Assembly: GCF_003479805.1 (NCBI RefSeq)
Contig: NZ_QUHV01000003.1
Span: 91,184-155,183 of the forward strand
DNA from: Collinsella sp. AF08-23
GTDB taxonomy: Bacteria > Actinomycetota > Coriobacteriia > Coriobacteriales > Coriobacteriaceae
Reading direction: 5' to 3'
DNA: 64,000 nucleotides
The notes below the pieces were generated by a model. That model saw nothing but the letters and a program-made list of their open reading frames with translations. It did not search any database and was not told the origin of the DNA. Both the position numbers and the translations under genes were made by a program. This document shows, piece by piece, positions 8,403 to 15,788 of this stretch (the first letter of the stretch is position 1; the number at the start of each line of letters is the position of its first letter).

Positions 8403-8431
8403 CGCCCACCGATTGCATGGGTCGGTGGGCG
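8403..8431. terminator. Hairpin between the two GtrA genes
   Basis: CGCCCACCGA and TCGGTGGGCG form a perfect 10-bp stem with a 9-base loop. It is 86 bases past the stop of the upstream GtrA gene. No U-run follows on the minus strand, so termination would be weak or factor-dependent. Confidence 0.4.
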
Positions 8432-8516
8432 ATGTGGTTTGGTCGGTGGATGGCGTTATGGGGCGATTGGCCTTTCGGTACGGCTCAGGCAAACGGGACG
8501 GAGGGGGGACGTGATT

Positions 8517-8909
8517 TTAAGCTTGGGTACCGTCAAGGAAGATTTTGCGCGTGATGAAGTTGTACATCATGACAAGGGCTGTTGCGGCGATCTTTGCGAG
8601 GTTCGCCTCGAGCGCCAGGCCCTTGTTGAGAGCGACCACGATGCCGTCGTTGAGCAGCAGGCCCACGACGGACAAGACGACGAAGATGACGAACTCGCGG
8701 CGCCTGCTCATGCCCTCGCGATGCTCGAACACGAACTTCATGCTCGCGAGATAGTTGAAGATGAGCGAGATGACGAAGCCCGCGGTGTTGGCGATGAGGA
8801 TGTCGAGTTGCAGGCCGTAATGCAGCAGGTTCATCACGCCGAAGTCGATCACGGTTGCGATAACGCCGACGACGCCGAATTTGGCGAGTTGCGTAAGAAG
8901 GGTTTTCAT
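8517..8909 (-). CDS. GtrA family membrane protein
   Basis: A 130-residue second GtrA protein, with LTQLAKFGVVGVIATVIDFG, the hallmark NYLASMKFVFEH and a C-terminal YNFITRKIFLDG. Four membrane helices are evident. ATG at 8909 follows CCAGGAG. It shares the order of motifs with the protein at 7884-8291 but only moderate identity, so this looks like an old duplication rather than a recent one. No glycosyltransferase is directly adjacent, and the glycan served is unknown. Confidence 0.88.
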   Translation of the reverse strand: MKTLLTQLAKFGVVGVIATVIDFGVMNLLHYGLQLDILIANTAGFVISLIFNYLASMKFVFEHREGMSRRREFVIFVVLSVVGLLLNDGIVVALNKGLALEANLAKIAATALVMMYNFITRKIFLDGTQA

Positions 8910-8970
8910 GCGGCTCCTGGCTTGGGGATGATGGGGTCCGCTCGGAGAGATGCGCCGGTGGGGTCGACGG

Positions 8971-9426
8971 TTACGCGCGGACCTTCACGACGATCTTGCG
9001 GACATGTGTGGGCTCGATGAGGGTGCAACCGGGTTTATGGGCGTCTTCGGGAGCAAAGATGGCCAGCTCTCCCGCGTGCAGCGCGATTGACGTGACGGGT
9101 TCCGGTGTTTTGAGCAGGCAGTAATCGTCCACCGCGTCATATGCCTGAACGGTCGCGAGACCGTCTGCGGTCGCGTACTGGAGCATCTCCTCGCCGCTTG
9201 CCATGTACTGGACATCATAGTAGTCGTGATGCGCCTCGAGCTCTTTCTCGGCTGCGGGGACCGTGTCGTATTCGAGCACGTTGGCGTACACCTCATCGCC
9301 GTCAATCCCGTTGCGGCCCAGGGGGAGGTCGCAGAGGTCGGGACGCGCGAGGAAGGCATATGCCTTGCGGAAACGTTCGGAAAGGTAATCGTTGTCGGTG
9401 ATGGATGAGAGAGGCGTGACGAGCAT
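8971..9426 (-). CDS. YhcH/YjgK/YiaL family protein
   Basis: A 151-residue cupin-like protein of the YhcH/YjgK/YiaL (DUF386) family, related to the EbgC beta-galactosidase subunit and often found with sialic acid or other sugar genes. Family features are YANVLEYDT, ELEAHHDYYDVQYMASGEE, FAPEDAHKPGC and a final IVVKV. The His and Glu residues in these motifs form a metal site in relatives. The ATG at 9426 follows GAAAGGA; a longer in-frame extension is not supported by a ribosome site. No sugar catabolic genes flank it, so the substrate remains open. Confidence 0.88.
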   Translation of the reverse strand: MLVTPLSSITDNDYLSERFRKAYAFLARPDLCDLPLGRNGIDGDEVYANVLEYDTVPAAEKELEAHHDYYDVQYMASGEEMLQYATADGLATVQAYDAVDDYCLLKTPEPVTSIALHAGELAIFAPEDAHKPGCTLIEPTHVRKIVVKVRA

Positions 9427-9617
9427 GGTGGATCCTTTCGCAAGTTGACGATGGGACAATGGTGCATCGGGTAGGCTGCGGCACGGGGTAGACAAAGGGA
9501 CCACTCCCGACGCGTGAGTCGAGCGACTTGGTTCACGGCCGCGGAGCGGTTCTACTGGGGGTCCGGGTACCTCCGGGTGTCCCTGGCGATTCCCTCTGGG
9601 CGGCTGTGGGGGGGGTA

Positions 9618-10706
9618 TTACCGGCGCTTACCCTTAAAGAACAGCGGCAGCGGTCTCGGGCGCTTGCGTCCGCTCGTGGTTGCCTTGGCGATGAGCTCGT
9701 CGGGGATGGGGACGTCGGCTCGCGCGCTCTCGAGCGGGTTGACGTCGGCGGCAGCGACGGGGTCCATAACGGGGACTTCGGGCTTGACTTCCGCCTCGCG
9801 GTACCGGCGCATCATATCGGCCTGCAGCTGTTGTGCCGAGGGTGGCGTCCAGATGACGGCGTTGGCACCCGCCTGCACCGTCTCGCGAACCGACAGGGAC
9901 GAGCGTCCGCCGGAGGCGATGAGGGGCAGGTTCGGGTACGCCTCGCGCAGCTCGCGCAAGACGGCGGGCGTGTCTTTGCCGGCGGCGACGTTCAGGATCT
10001 TCGCGCCCGCCTTGACCTTGGCGTGCGCGATGGCGTCACAGCGCACGACGGTGGCTATGACGGGGATGTCGATGATGGCGCAGATCTGCTCGATCATCTC
10101 GGGCGGTGCGGGGGAGTTGACCACCACGCCGGCCGCGCCCTGCATCTCGGAGACCGCGGCCAGCTGCACGGCGCGCTTGCCGGTGGTGGTGCCGCCGCCC
10201 ACGCCCACGAACACGGGTGCCTCGGAGGCGGTGAGCAGCGCCTGCGTGATGGCCGGCTGCGCGGTGAAGGGGTACACCGCGAAGATGGCGTCGGCATTGG
10301 AGTTGCGGATGACCGCGACGTCCGTGGTATAGAGCAGTGATTTGATGCGACGCCCGAACAAGGTGAAGCCGCCGCACTCCTCGAGCTCGTCGGGCACGCG
10401 CAGCGGGGCCTTGCGCAGACGGCCCTCGATGGGGGAGGGCTCCATGGGCAGGAGGCCACCCGGTGTCACGGCAAGTTCGGGCTCGGAGAACTCGTCTGCC
10501 AACTCGACCTCGGAGAAGTCGATAGTCGCCTCGATGGTCTCGGGAACCTCGGCACTGACCGCGATGGGTCCATCGACGGCGTCCCCCGGCTCCAGATCCT
10601 CAGCGCGCTCTTCGCGTTCGATCGCGGGCACCGTGGGCATGACGGCATCGGGCCGGGGGTCCGGTGCGATACGGGGGGCGTCGGCGCCCGGTTTTGTTTC
10701 AGTCAT
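9618..10706 (-). CDS. TIM-barrel-like protein with acidic N-terminal extension
   Basis: A 362-residue protein not tied to a pathway. The first 100 residues are Pro/Glu-rich and probably disordered. Residues about 115-310 read as an alpha/beta barrel: NADAIFAVYPFTAQPAITQA, VFVGVGGGTTTGKRAVQLAA, AAGVVVNSPAPPEMIEQI, IPVIATVVR, and a phosphate-loop-like LIASGGRSSLSVRETVQAGAN at the C-terminal side. The last pattern is as in FMN or phosphosugar barrels. The tail is basic (KRPRPLPLFFKGKRR). GAGGGAG precedes ATG at 10706. The ligand cannot be named. Confidence 0.75.
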   Translation of the reverse strand: MTETKPGADAPRIAPDPRPDAVMPTVPAIEREERAEDLEPGDAVDGPIAVSAEVPETIEATIDFSEVELADEFSEPELAVTPGGLLPMEPSPIEGRLRKAPLRVPDELEECGGFTLFGRRIKSLLYTTDVAVIRNSNADAIFAVYPFTAQPAITQALLTASEAPVFVGVGGGTTTGKRAVQLAAVSEMQGAAGVVVNSPAPPEMIEQICAIIDIPVIATVVRCDAIAHAKVKAGAKILNVAAGKDTPAVLRELREAYPNLPLIASGGRSSLSVRETVQAGANAVIWTPPSAQQLQADMMRRYREAEVKPEVPVMDPVAAADVNPLESARADVPIPDELIAKATTSGRKRPRPLPLFFKGKRR

Positions 10707-10846
10707 GAGAGCTCCCTCAGGAGAGAAGGATATACGATGCACAATTGTACCCGCACGCGAGGGGCCAAAACGCCTCGACGTGCATACATCGCGTCTCCAT
10801 TCCTTTGCGGATTCGGTTGTCTTGCGGGTGTTTCTCGCCAATCTGC

Positions 10847-10852
10847 TATGCT
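10847..10852 (+). promoter_or_regulatory. Extended -10 promoter of the small membrane protein
   Basis: TGC-TATGCT forms an extended -10 about 60 bases before the ATG. The best -35 (TTGCGG, 10822-10827) is 19 bases away, longer than ideal, so the extended -10 is probably what matters. Confidence 0.45.
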
Positions 10853-10912
10853 GAACCGAATGCGGTATCGTCAGCGTGACCGACGGCAAAATGGAAAGGA
10901 ACGGTGCCCGAC

Positions 10913-11068
10913 ATGACTGTTCTCGATATCTTGGTGCCCGTTCTCATGGTCATCGGCGCCATCGCCGTCGTGGCGCTCGTCTACTTGGTTTTCACCATGC
11001 TCAAAGACCGTGGTGAACGCCGTCGCGACGACCAGCTCATGGACGAATTGCGCTCTAAGCGCTCCTGA
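10913..11068 (+). CDS. 51-residue single-pass membrane protein
   Basis: A short gene supported by a promoter, a ribosome site and its own terminator. It encodes MTVLDILVPVLMVIGAIAVV, continuing as one hydrophobic helix to about residue 29. A charged cytoplasmic tail with KDRGERRRDDQ and DELRSKRS follows, so the N-terminus probably faces out. AAAGGA stands 12 bases before this ATG and 3 bases before an in-frame GTG at 10904; either start is possible. The family is unknown. Small single-helix proteins of this type often regulate membrane enzymes. Confidence 0.75.
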   Translation: MTVLDILVPVLMVIGAIAVVALVYLVFTMLKDRGERRRDDQLMDELRSKRS

Positions 11069-11085
11069 GCGACACGGACGACTAC

Positions 11086-11113
11086 GCCTCGCGGTTACCT
11101 GCGAGGCTTTTTT
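11086..11113 (+). terminator. Intrinsic terminator overlapping the convergent gene's stop
   Basis: GCCTCGC and GCGAGGC form a 7-bp stem with an 8-base loop followed by TTTTTT. The loop contains the TAA stop codon (11095-11097) of the convergent methyltransferase gene. The minus strand has no U-run, so this terminates only the small rightward gene. Confidence 0.88.
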
Positions 11114-12054
11114 CGTATGACGGCGACGTAAAAGCCCTCGAACAGCCGGCTCGGCGCGATGGTCAGCGTTCCGGGCAGTGCGTTCGAGTGCGGAAGCACG
11201 GGCAAGGCGCAAGGCCCGTGCGTCGCCTGGTCGAGCACGATGGGGCGCGGCCCGTCCTGGGCATCCGAGGAGGGCTTCTCGAATAAGATGGGCACGACTT
11301 CGCAATCCCGATGACGTTTGAGGGCGCCGCGCACCTGTTCGTCGTTTTCCTCCGCGAGAATCGAGCATGTGGAGTAGACGAGCGTACCGTCGGGCTTGAG
11401 GATGGTGAGCGCACGGTCGAGGAGCGCCCGCTGGGATTTGACGACTTTGGCGAGCAGCTGGCGCGTCATGCGCTTCTCGGCGCGTTCATCGCCTGCCCGA
11501 AGCGTGCCCGTGCCCGTGCACGGGGCGTCGAGCAGGATTTGGTCGAAACTGAAGAACTCATCGAGGCGCCGCGCGTCCGTTCTCATGACGTTCACGTTCG
11601 CGGCTCCGAGTTTTTCGAGGTTGTGCACGAGCTTGTCGGCGCGTGGGCTGCTCATCTCACAGGCGGTGAGGTGCGCGGCGTTGCCCGTAAGTGCGGCGAT
11701 CTGTGCGGTTTTACCGCCCGGCGCGGCGCACATGTCAAGGACGTCGGTGCCGGGACGAGGCCCCATCAGCAGCGGCGGCAGCATGGATGAGAGGCTCTGC
11801 AGGTACACATGCCCGTCTCGATAGATGTCGAGGTCCCAAATGTCGCGCTCGCGCACATCGTCCAAAACGAGCGCGTCGGCATACCAGGGCACTCGTCTGT
11901 ATGTGAAGCCACTCGCCTCAAGCACGGTACAGACCTCGCCGATCGAGGACTTGAGCGTATTGGCGCGCAGTGTGACGGGGCGTTCGCGGGCCTCGTCGAA
12001 GCCCGTCAGAACGCGGGCGCGGGTCTGCTCATCGAGGAGGTCAATCAGTTCCAT
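11095..12054 (-). CDS. RsmB/RsmF-type rRNA cytosine-C5 methyltransferase
   Basis: An S-adenosylmethionine-dependent m5C methyltransferase of the NOL1/NOP2/Sun family, 319 residues. Motif I is VLDMCAAPGGKTAQIA; the acidic ACEMSSPRADKL follows. The two catalytic cysteines are in LLDAPCTGTGT (motif IV) and YSTCSILAEEND (motif VI). A short N-terminal part (PVTLRANTLKSS) binds substrate. It lacks the NusB-like domain of RsmB and the long C-terminal domain of RsmF, so the target base is uncertain. ATG at 12054 follows CAGGAG. It is convergent with the 51-residue gene. Confidence 0.9.
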   Translation of the reverse strand: MELIDLLDEQTRARVLTGFDEARERPVTLRANTLKSSIGEVCTVLEASGFTYRRVPWYADALVLDDVRERDIWDLDIYRDGHVYLQSLSSMLPPLLMGPRPGTDVLDMCAAPGGKTAQIAALTGNAAHLTACEMSSPRADKLVHNLEKLGAANVNVMRTDARRLDEFFSFDQILLDAPCTGTGTLRAGDERAEKRMTRQLLAKVVKSQRALLDRALTILKPDGTLVYSTCSILAEENDEQVRGALKRHRDCEVVPILFEKPSSDAQDGPRPIVLDQATHGPCALPVLPHSNALPGTLTIAPSRLFEGFYVAVIRKKPRR

Positions 12055-12133
12055 AGGGGTCTCCTGCCATACGGCGCGCATCGCGCGCGAACGGGGTGGT
12101 GGCAGACACCATCATACGTTGAGATGGACGGCT

Positions 12134-12880
12134 TTAGAAGATGAACCCGAGGGCGATAATCGCGGCGCAAAAGACAAAGGCCATGGCGTCGGCGGCTCGC
12201 AACGGGTACCGCTTGTAGGAGCTTTCGCGCGTGCGGAGGTAGAATCCGCGCTGCTCCGCCGCAAGGGCGGTCGCGTCGGTCTTGCCCACGGAGGTTACGA
12301 GCAGAGGAATGCAGACGGGAAGCATGAGCGACATTTTCTTGAAGGGGTTCCTGGTGTCGAATTCCACGCCGCGTGCCGTCTGCGCTTCCATGATGGCGTT
12401 CATCTCCTGCGTGAAGATGGGGACGAACCTAAGCGCGGTCGTGAAGGTGAACGCGTACTTGTAGGGGACGTGCAGCACCTCGACGCATGCGTTGGCGAGA
12501 TCGGTGAGCTTGGTCACGGTGAGGACGAGCACGAGCGGCAGCGCGACGCCAACGAGGCGCAGGCATGCCCGCCCTCCGGTCGCGAGTCCCTCGGTCGTTG
12601 CGAAGAGTAGCACCTGATCGCCTCCGCGCACGAAGGCGAGTTGCAAGATGAGCATGAGCAGCGCGATGGGCGTAAGCACCTTGAGCAGGGACACCAGGCG
12701 GGTGATGACGCCGGCGTATGCGCCGAGGGCGAGGGTCAGCATGAGGAGGCCCACGAGCATCGCCCAGCTTTGGGAGAGGAACGTCGCGAGGATGATGGAC
12801 GCGGCGAGGGCAAGTTTACTTACCGGGTTCATGCGATGCAGCAGGCTCGCGCCAGGGACGTAATCAATGACGTTAAGCAC
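12134..12880 (-). CDS. ecfT: ECF transporter transmembrane subunit EcfT
   Basis: The 248-residue EcfT scaffold that couples ATPase movement to the substrate-binding S component. At least four hydrophobic segments are visible, and the coupling helices carry ARG in IMEAQTARGVEF and a second, degenerate motif in AAEQRGF. MNPVSKLALA near the start is typical. The GTG start overlaps the ATPase stop by 8 bases, with AAAGGAG upstream, giving translational coupling. It is the last gene of the trpL-trpP-ecfA-ecfT unit. Because the S component is encoded in the same operon, this is a dedicated (group I-like) ECF importer. Confidence 0.9.
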   Translation of the reverse strand: MLNVIDYVPGASLLHRMNPVSKLALAASIILATFLSQSWAMLVGLLMLTLALGAYAGVITRLVSLLKVLTPIALLMLILQLAFVRGGDQVLLFATTEGLATGGRACLRLVGVALPLVLVLTVTKLTDLANACVEVLHVPYKYAFTFTTALRFVPIFTQEMNAIMEAQTARGVEFDTRNPFKKMSLMLPVCIPLLVTSVGKTDATALAAEQRGFYLRTRESSYKRYPLRAADAMAFVFCAAIIALGFIF

Positions 12881-14636
12881 GGTGCTTCAACTCCTTTACG
12901 CGCGCGACGAGATCGGAGACCTCGGTGATGCCCGCGAACGATGGGTCGACGATGTCCGCGAGGCGTTCGGAGAGGTCGATTACCTGTGGCGGCGTGATGC
13001 TCGCCTGTTCGAGCAGGTCCGATTGGGTGAACAGGCGGTGTGTGGGCCCGCAGTCGAGGATGCGTCCCTGCGCCATGATGGCGATGCGCGTCGCGAAGTC
13101 GCTCACGACCTCCATGTCGTGGCAGATCATGATGACCGCTGCGCCCATATGGGCGCGCTTCCGAACCGTTTCCATGACCGTCATGCACTCGCGGTAATCG
13201 AGGCCGCTCGTGGGCTCATCGAGGATGATGAGTTCGGGATCGAGCACAACGACGCCGGCGAGGGCGACCATTTGTCGCTGCCCGCGCGATAGGGAGAAAG
13301 GCGCGGATTGGGCGGGGAGGCCGAACCGCTCGATCACGGCGTCCGCGCGCTCGCGCGCCGTGGTGGTGTCGACGCCGTGCAGCTCAAGGCCGAAGGAGAC
13401 TTCTTCGAGCACGGTGTTGCGGCATAGCTGCCGATCGGGATTTTGGAAGAGCGTCGCCACATGGGTGGCAAGCGTGCTCACGGGGGTCGAACGTGTGTCG
13501 AGTCCGGCGATTCGGACGCTACCCGAGACGGGCTTGAGCAGGCCGTTCAGCAGCTTAGTGAGCGTCGTCTTGCCGGCCCCGTTTTGCCCCACGACCCCCA
13601 AGATCTCACCGGGGCGCACCGTGAGGTCGATGTCGTCGACGGAGGCGCAGCCCGCGCCATAGGAAAAGCTGACGCCCTCGAGCTCGACGATGGGGGCCGT
13701 TCCGCGTGATGCGCACGCACCCGTCTCCCGAGCGTCGTGAGGCGCGTACGATCGAGTGCGCATGTCGCTGGTGGGCGCGGTGCGTCCGTCCAGCGCCTGC
13801 ATGACGAGTGCCTGCGCCTCGTCGACGGTAAGTGCGGGGCGCTCGACTTCGACGAGGCCGAGCGATGCGAGGCTGTTGGAGATGCGGGCGGTTCGCGGGC
13901 TGTCGACGCCGATCGCGCGCAGCTCGTCCGAGTGGCCGAACACGTCGTGCGGTGTGCCGTCGAGGGCGACGGAGCCGTTGTCGAGCACGATGATGCGATC
14001 GCAGTACTCCGCAAGCAGCGCGACCATCTGCTCGATGACGACCACGGTGACACCGGTGAGGCGCTGGGCCTCCCGCAGCACGTCGAAAACCGCTCGGGAG
14101 CTGATGGGGTCGAGGGCGGCGGTGGGCTCATCGAGGACGAGGACGCGCGGGGCGAGCGCCAGAATCGCGGCGATGGCGACCTTCTGTTTTTGCCCACCAG
14201 AAAGTGAGGCAATCTCTCGTTCACGCAGTTCGGCGATGCCAACCGCGCTCAGTGCGTCCGTGAGGCGCTGTTCGATCTGGTCGCGGGGCACGTCGAAGTT
14301 CTCGAGACCGAACAGGATCTCGTCCTCAACGACCGAGGCGACCATCTGGGCGTCGATGTCTTGGAGCACGGAGCCCACAATCGTCGCGATGTCGGTGAGG
14401 GACGCCTCGCAGGTATCGAGCCCGGCGACGCGAGTTTCCCCGTACAAACGCCCCGTATAGTGATGGGGGATTGCTCCGGACAGCACGCTCGCGAGCGTCG
14501 ACTTGCCGGCGCCGGAGGGTCCGATGACGCCCACGAACCCGCCTTCTTCGATGGTAAGGTTCAGGTCTTTGAGCGCGAGTGATTCTGTTTGCCCGTAGGC
14601 GAACGACACCTCGCGTAACTCGATGATCGCGGCCAT
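12873..14636 (-). CDS. Fused double ATPase subunit of ECF transporter
   Basis: One 587-residue chain with two ABC ATPase domains that corresponds to EcfA plus EcfA' joined head to tail. Domain 1 has GPSGAGKST, SLSGGQKQKVAIAA and VLVLDEPTAALDP. Domain 2 has GQNGAGKTT, SLSRGQRQMVALAG and LIILDEPTSGLDY. The linker between them (about residues 270-325) is rich in Ala, Arg and Thr. The signature of domain 2 is LSRGQ rather than LSGGQ. ATG at 14636 follows AAGGGA. It energises tryptophan uptake with TrpP and EcfT. Confidence 0.92.
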   Translation of the reverse strand: MAAIIELREVSFAYGQTESLALKDLNLTIEEGGFVGVIGPSGAGKSTLASVLSGAIPHHYTGRLYGETRVAGLDTCEASLTDIATIVGSVLQDIDAQMVASVVEDEILFGLENFDVPRDQIEQRLTDALSAVGIAELREREIASLSGGQKQKVAIAAILALAPRVLVLDEPTAALDPISSRAVFDVLREAQRLTGVTVVVIEQMVALLAEYCDRIIVLDNGSVALDGTPHDVFGHSDELRAIGVDSPRTARISNSLASLGLVEVERPALTVDEAQALVMQALDGRTAPTSDMRTRSYAPHDARETGACASRGTAPIVELEGVSFSYGAGCASVDDIDLTVRPGEILGVVGQNGAGKTTLTKLLNGLLKPVSGSVRIAGLDTRSTPVSTLATHVATLFQNPDRQLCRNTVLEEVSFGLELHGVDTTTARERADAVIERFGLPAQSAPFSLSRGQRQMVALAGVVVLDPELIILDEPTSGLDYRECMTVMETVRKRAHMGAAVIMICHDMEVVSDFATRIAIMAQGRILDCGPTHRLFTQSDLLEQASITPPQVIDLSERLADIVDPSFAGITEVSDLVARVKELKHRA

Positions 14637-14742
14637 GAGATCCCTTCTGCGCGTGGGGAGGTGGGTGGATGGTCGATGCGGTGCGAAAACGACCGAAGGC
14701 CCGCCGCGAGGACGAGCCTTCGACATCATATCGCGAGTAGGA

Positions 14743-15318
14743 CTAGTCGTTCAGGCCGAGTGCCTTCCTCACGGGGAGGCAGAGGGCTCCGACAAGGATG
14801 GCGTTGAACACCGCGGTGAGGGCGATGACGGGCATCATGACGGCGGCGAGCTCGGTGGCGAAGCCCATCATGGCCATCTTGATGACCATGAAGATGAAGC
14901 CGGAAAGGAAGGTGGTGACGAACGTGCCGACGGTGGGGATGATCGCCTTGGCACCGGTACTCATACCGGCGTTCACAATGAGGGCCATGACGACGGCGGC
15001 GACGCCCTCGGCGACGAAGTCAATGCCGGGGGAGGTGGTGGTGACCTGGATCACCGCGGCGGAGATGAGGCCGATGACGAGCGCCTGCAGGAGGTTCGGA
15101 CGGACGATGAGGATTGTGAGGCAGAAGGCGGAGATGATGAATTCGGGGGCGATGGCGCCACCGGACACCGCGGATATGGCCTTGCCGACGGTGAAGTTGA
15201 GGATGAAGCCGGCGGCAAGCAAGACGGCGAGGAGCACAAGGCTCTTGATGTCGAGGCCGCCGCGGTCGACGGCGTTGACGGTGCGGGCGGAACCGGTGGG
15301 CTGAGTGTTCTGGGACAT
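14743..15318 (-). CDS. trpP: Tryptophan ECF transporter S component (TrpP-like)
   Basis: A 191-residue hydrophobic protein with about five or six membrane helices, resembling the TrpP/YhaG tryptophan transporter. Seen are DIKSLVLLAVLLAAGFIL, PNLLQALVIGLISA, a long central GTFVTTFLSGFIF and ALTAVFNAILVGALCLPVRK. The substrate assignment rests mainly on context: a leader peptide with three Trp codons and an attenuator lie directly upstream, and ECF ATPase and EcfT follow. AAGGAG precedes the ATG at 15318. A gap of 106 bases separates it from the ATPase gene. Specificity for Trp is thus an inference, though a strong one. Confidence 0.87.
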   Translation of the reverse strand: MSQNTQPTGSARTVNAVDRGGLDIKSLVLLAVLLAAGFILNFTVGKAISAVSGGAIAPEFIISAFCLTILIVRPNLLQALVIGLISAAVIQVTTTSPGIDFVAEGVAAVVMALIVNAGMSTGAKAIIPTVGTFVTTFLSGFIFMVIKMAMMGFATELAAVMMPVIALTAVFNAILVGALCLPVRKALGLND

Positions 15319-15403
15319 GATGTTCTCCTTGCTGAGTGAGATGGCGGTAATCGTCGATGAAGTGGATGTTCGAGTACTGAGGGTGCATGACACGAAGGGG
15401 CAC

Positions 15404-15432
15404 GAAAAAGGCCCCCGGTCAAACCGGAGGCC
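15404..15432 (-). terminator. Trp attenuator terminator
   Basis: On the minus strand a 10-bp stem (15423-15432 with 15410-15419, one T-G pair) with a three-base loop is followed by TTTTT (15405-15409). It lies between trpL and trpP. TTGACCGG (15422 to 15415), comprising the loop and part of the 3' arm, is exactly complementary to CCGGTCAA inside the end of trpL (15480 to 15473). An antiterminator can therefore form instead. Confidence 0.85.
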
Positions 15433-15466
15433 CCGTATACCTTCTATGGCATAAGCGTGTGAGGAC

Positions 15467-15538
15467 TCACCGTTGACCGGCCGAAGACGCGTCATGCCAC
15501 CACCAGTTGTTGAGGGAGAGGGCGATGTTCTTCTTCAT
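15467..15538 (-). CDS. trpL: Tryptophan leader peptide
   Basis: A 23-codon leader peptide (MKKNIALSLNNWWWHDASSA, then GQR) with three consecutive Trp codons, 12-14, at 15505-15497. AAAGGAG lies ten bases before ATG. Its final codons contain CCGGTCAA (15480-15473), which can pair with TTGACCGG in the downstream terminator. A ribosome stalled on the Trp codons would leave this segment free to form the antiterminator. A ribosome reaching the stop codon (15469-15467) would cover it and allow termination. So uncharged tRNA-Trp should switch on the transporter. It is classic transcription attenuation, here on an uptake operon. Confidence 0.9.
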   Translation of the reverse strand: MKKNIALSLNNWWWHDASSAGQR

Positions 15539-15583
15539 GGTGATGGCTCCTTTCGGTTCCTTGAGGTGCTGAGTATGGTTGGC

Positions 15584-15589
15584 ACTATA
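15584..15589 (-). promoter_or_regulatory. Promoter of the trp transport operon
   Basis: TGC-TATAGT gives an extended -10 with near-consensus hexamer. A weak -35 (TTGCGC) stands 16 bases upstream. The inferred start is near 15577, about 40 bases before the leader peptide ATG. Confidence 0.65.
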
Positions 15590-15648
15590 GCACAGTGGAG
15601 TGCCAGCGCAACATGGAGAGCGGAACTGTTTCGTGTCCGTTACGGGCC

Positions 15649-15783
15649 GTTCGCCGGGGACCGCCGCGGGCCGATGACATCCGGCGCTCGGGCAGTCCTG
15701 CTCGCACGAAGGGCCCACTGGGCCCTTCGGCTTGTGCGGAACTCGCGGCGGACGTCATCGGCCCGCGGCGGTCCCCGGCGAAC
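15649..15783. repeat. Composite palindrome, copy A
   Basis: The outer arms 15649-15678 and 15754-15783 are perfect 30-base reverse complements (arm begins GTTCGCCGGGGACC). Between them lies a nested palindrome, CGAAGGGCCCA-C-TGGGCCCTTCG (15707-15729). The flanking GCGGAACTCG at 15736-15745 is identical, in reverse complement, to 51714-51723 in copy B. The 10-base block and the core are six bases apart in both copies. It begins five bases past the stop of the lipid kinase gene (15789) and lies upstream of the trp promoter. No U-tract follows. Confidence 0.85.
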
Positions 15784-15788
15784 TCTTG

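Noticed and set aside
15467..15718. 83-codon version of the Trp leader frame
   Set aside because: The upstream extension crosses the promoter at 15584 and has no ribosome site. The 23-codon form has AAAGGAG and fits the attenuator.
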